A stretch of 64,000 nt of DNA from Pseudarcicella hirudinis (GTDB lineage Bacteria > Bacteroidota > Bacteroidia > Cytophagales > Spirosomataceae). The stretch lies in contig NZ_FOXH01000021.1 of the NCBI RefSeq assembly GCF_900115665.1, positions 29,904 to 93,903 on the forward strand, given 5' to 3'. Every line of letters begins with the position of its first letter. The first letter of the stretch is position 1. Both the position numbers and the translations under genes were made by a program. Positions 62,558 through 64,000 of this stretch are shown here, piece by piece. Under the pieces are notes generated by a model, which saw only the letters and a program-made list of their open reading frames with translations, did no database searches and had not been told where the DNA came from.

Positions 62558-63256
62558 CTACAATGCTTCCGTCCTATTTTTTGCATCCAAAAGATACCCC
62601 CCCCATTGAACAACCATGTTGTCAGCAATACTTTGAAATGTTTTGCTTTTCTGATGGCCAGACTTAAGCTTACCTTCACTAATACAGTCAGTCCAATATC
62701 TTTTTTTAACCTGACCTGTCTTCTTACGTATTGTAATCTGATAAGGTTCTGGGGTATCACTTGCCGTTTTAAGACCAAACAGATCATCTTGTAATCTAAA
62801 CTGAAGGGGTGGTAAATTTTTAAGCCAAAGAGCTGTACGTTTCATTTCTTTTTCGCCAAAATAATAAGGATGTATTATTTGCGTAGGTTTCAAAATATTA
62901 GCTGATATATACCCTATAGGGTTTTCCAAACATATATGCTTAATGGGTGCATCATACATTTTTAGGAAAAATTCAATAGCCTGATTTCGTTTTATAATCC
63001 TTTCTATTGCCTTTTTTCCATGATTTTCAATATTACAAAAGTGAAGCCCAGCACTTGACAAGTATGTACATGGAGGGTGTCCAATTAGCATATCCCATCC
63101 ATCATTAAGAATATCAAAAACAGAGCCTTGATAGTGATTTCCGGGGGATTCAGTAGGTAATAGATCACAACTCATCGCAAAGAAACCAGCTTTATTAAAC
63201 GAATCCCTGACTACACCCGAATACTCACAAGCAACAAGTATTTTGATTTCACTCAT
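62558..63256 (-). CDS. C5-type DNA methyltransferase-like phage protein
   Basis: From ATG 63256 (MSEIKILVACEYSGVVRDSF) the protein has 232 residues; the longer frame to 63283 overlaps the upstream gene, whereas this start is 1 nt after its stop. ACEYSGVVRDSFNKAGF is SAM-binding motif I, WDMLIGHPPCTYLSS has the PPC motif with Cys63, and ICLENPIGYI is the ENV/ENP motif, as in cytosine-5 methyltransferases. The target recognition domain of longer enzymes seems absent; the end is short. It could methylate phage DNA against restriction, or be a diverged relative. It sits inside the small-gene operon. Confidence 0.75.
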   Translation of the reverse strand: MSEIKILVACEYSGVVRDSFNKAGFFAMSCDLLPTESPGNHYQGSVFDILNDGWDMLIGHPPCTYLSSAGLHFCNIENHGKKAIERIIKRNQAIEFFLKMYDAPIKHICLENPIGYISANILKPTQIIHPYYFGEKEMKRTALWLKNLPPLQFRLQDDLFGLKTASDTPEPYQITIRKKTGQVKKRYWTDCISEGKLKSGHQKSKTFQSIADNMVVQWGGYLLDAKNRTEAL

Positions 63257-63257
63257 A

Positions 63258-63464
63258 TTAATAGTTCTGTTTAACATGTTCAATTATATCACCCAAATTA
63301 CCTACAGGTATCATACTGTAATTAATCACCATCTTTTCTACTTTGGCAATAACTTCAGTGGTTACCTCTGCTTGCTCATCGTTTTGTGTCTCTAAATCTT
63401 CCCACTGCGTGATAAGATTATATATGACCATACTGGCAGCTACTTGTTGTTGTCGTTTAGTCAT
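63258..63464 (-). CDS. Small phage protein of unknown function
   Basis: The 68-residue protein begins MTKRQQQVAASMVIYNLITQ and is helical and acidic in the middle (EDLETQNDEQAEVTTEVIAK). It overlaps the upstream gene by 4 nt (ATGA) and the methyltransferase follows after 1 nt. No family is recognised. Confidence 0.58.
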   Translation of the reverse strand: MTKRQQQVAASMVIYNLITQWEDLETQNDEQAEVTTEVIAKVEKMVINYSMIPVGNLGDIIEHVKQNY

Positions 63465-63745
63465 TTTGCATCAGTGTTAGAATATTCGTTATTGAAGTCT
63501 AAAAACGTACTTGCAGGCAAATCCAAAACCATTTTTGTAATATATTTCTCATCAAGCTCCTTATTTGGCTTTAATCCAAGACTTTCACTACCTCTATTAT
63601 CAATAATAATGAGACCTTTTGGCATATAGATAAAACCTGCTGAGACAGGCTCAAAACCTTCAAGTTTCAAATCAGAATGCGTAGCCATTTCACTTGTAAT
63701 AACTGGCACTATCAATTCTTTTCTTTTAAAAATTACGTATTTCAT
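63461..63745 (-). CDS. Small phage protein of unknown function
   Basis: The 94-residue alpha/beta protein begins MKYVIFKRKELIVPVITSEM and contains LEGFEPVSAGFIYMPKGLII. I do not recognise the family. Its stop overlaps the start of the next gene (ATGA), so translation is coupled. No signal peptide. Confidence 0.58.
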   Translation of the reverse strand: MKYVIFKRKELIVPVITSEMATHSDLKLEGFEPVSAGFIYMPKGLIIIDNRGSESLGLKPNKELDEKYITKMVLDLPASTFLDFNNEYSNTDAK

Positions 63746-63761
63746 AAGTGATAGTTAAGTT

Positions 63762-64000
63762 TTAGTTATTCCAAAGCTCAGCGTTAAGATAGGTTTCGGC
63801 ATGCTTTTTCTGGATACCCTGCTTCATTACTAAGTGTTCATATTTTGGTATGAATAAAAATGCCTTCAAACGCTCAGCTTCAGTCATTTTATTCCATTTG
63901 ACCTGTGTACGCTTCTTGTTAGATAATTGTTTATGAGCGTAACGCTCCCAAAATTGCTCAAATGTCAAATTCTCCTCAATCTCAATAATCCGGCGGTTCG
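63762..64000 (-). CDS. Phage replication-type protein, C-terminal part (truncated by window edge)
   Basis: The frame is open to base 64000. The TTG at 63968 is not needed as a start, because the upstream codons (NRRIIEIEEN) are protein-like. The visible end reads LTFEQFWERYAHKQLSNKKR, TQVKWNKMTEAERLKAFLFI, ending AETYLNAELWNN. The FWERY...K...W...E pattern is the C-terminal motif common to phage replication or helicase-loader proteins, where it is FWxxYPxK. Role is inferred from this motif only. It is the first visible gene of the minus-strand operon. Confidence 0.55.
   Translation of the reverse strand, partial: NRRIIEIEENLTFEQFWERYAHKQLSNKKRTQVKWNKMTEAERLKAFLFIPKYEHLVMKQGIQKKHAETYLNAELWNN

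Larger units (their letters stand above)
38307..64000. mobile_element. Mu-like transposable prophage (left part, continues beyond window)
   Basis: All genes from 38386 on are phage type: tail tip, tail spike, tape measure, chaperones, major tail, lysis, capsid, protease, terminase, gp36-like, DUF935 portal fused to MuF, gpG-like and small early genes. DUF935 portal, MuF, gpG and gp36-like proteins with this order are hallmarks of Mu-like transposable phages. A transposase (MuA/MuB type) is not in the window and should lie beyond 64,000. The left boundary is placed at a TG near 38307 with AAACGA repeats; the right boundary and the 5-bp target duplication cannot be seen. The structural genes are intact, with one frame overlap at the tail chaperones, so the phage may be functional. 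Confidence 0.85.

Noticed and set aside
63762..63968. TTG 63968 as true start of a 68-residue gene
   Set aside because: The frame is open to the window edge with protein-like codons, so this is the end of a longer gene.

Overview
The window is a Bacteroidota chromosome segment carrying most of a prophage. The host is most likely Sphingobacteriales (Pedobacter-like), but the genus cannot be fixed from sequence alone. Supporting signs are the type B C-terminal domain of the type IX secretion system, DUF6443-type RHS proteins, a NamZ/GH116/GH20 glycan-degrading repertoire, Bacteroidota-type -33/-7 promoters (TTG with TAnnTTTG), weak ribosome binding sites and low GC. I saw no tRNA, rRNA, CRISPR array or complete insertion sequence.

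Layout. 1-9.3 kb: a truncated AraC regulator and carbohydrate/cell-wall genes (GH116, NamZ, TetR, GH20 hexosaminidase, TIM-barrel sugar isomerase). 9.4-13.3 kb: a 5'-nucleotidase lipoprotein, then an AhpD-like protein, a DGPF/YCII protein and an ECF42-type sigma factor, a known association. 13.8-29.0 kb, all on the minus strand: a surface/export block with a T9SS type B protein, a leucine-rich-repeat protein, a BACON protein, a lipoprotein, and an RHS toxin locus. In transcription order the toxin locus is a coiled-coil tailed exported protein, a TcB/SpvB-like shell protein, an RHS protein ending in a Tae4-type peptidoglycan amidase, and a Tai4-like periplasmic immunity protein. 29.3-38.1 kb: a LuxR-type response regulator, an acyltransferase, a DUF6265/SnoaL protein, an AraC regulator, a MacB/FtsX permease, and a TetR plus Tet(X)-like flavin monooxygenase pair.

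38.3-64.0 kb (continuing past the window) is a Mu-like transposable prophage. From its left end it has a minus-strand late operon: receptor-binding/tail-tip proteins, tail spike, distal tail protein, tape measure, tail chaperones with a -1 frame overlap, major tail protein, a lysis cassette, major capsid and prohead protease. A plus-strand operon follows: small and large terminase, a gp36-like protein, a portal-MuF-toxin triple fusion, a gpG-like protein and a tail-terminator-like protein. Beyond it is a minus-strand set of early or accessory genes with a C5-type DNA methyltransferase. No transposase lies inside the window; it should be beyond 64,000.

Most notable items: the Sec-exported RHS-Tae4/Tai4 locus; the portal-MuF fusion with a C-terminal BECR-fold nuclease; an interleaved inverted-repeat (pseudoknot-capable) element just after that fusion; the tail-chaperone frame overlap; and a Tet(X)-like enzyme with its own TetR operator.
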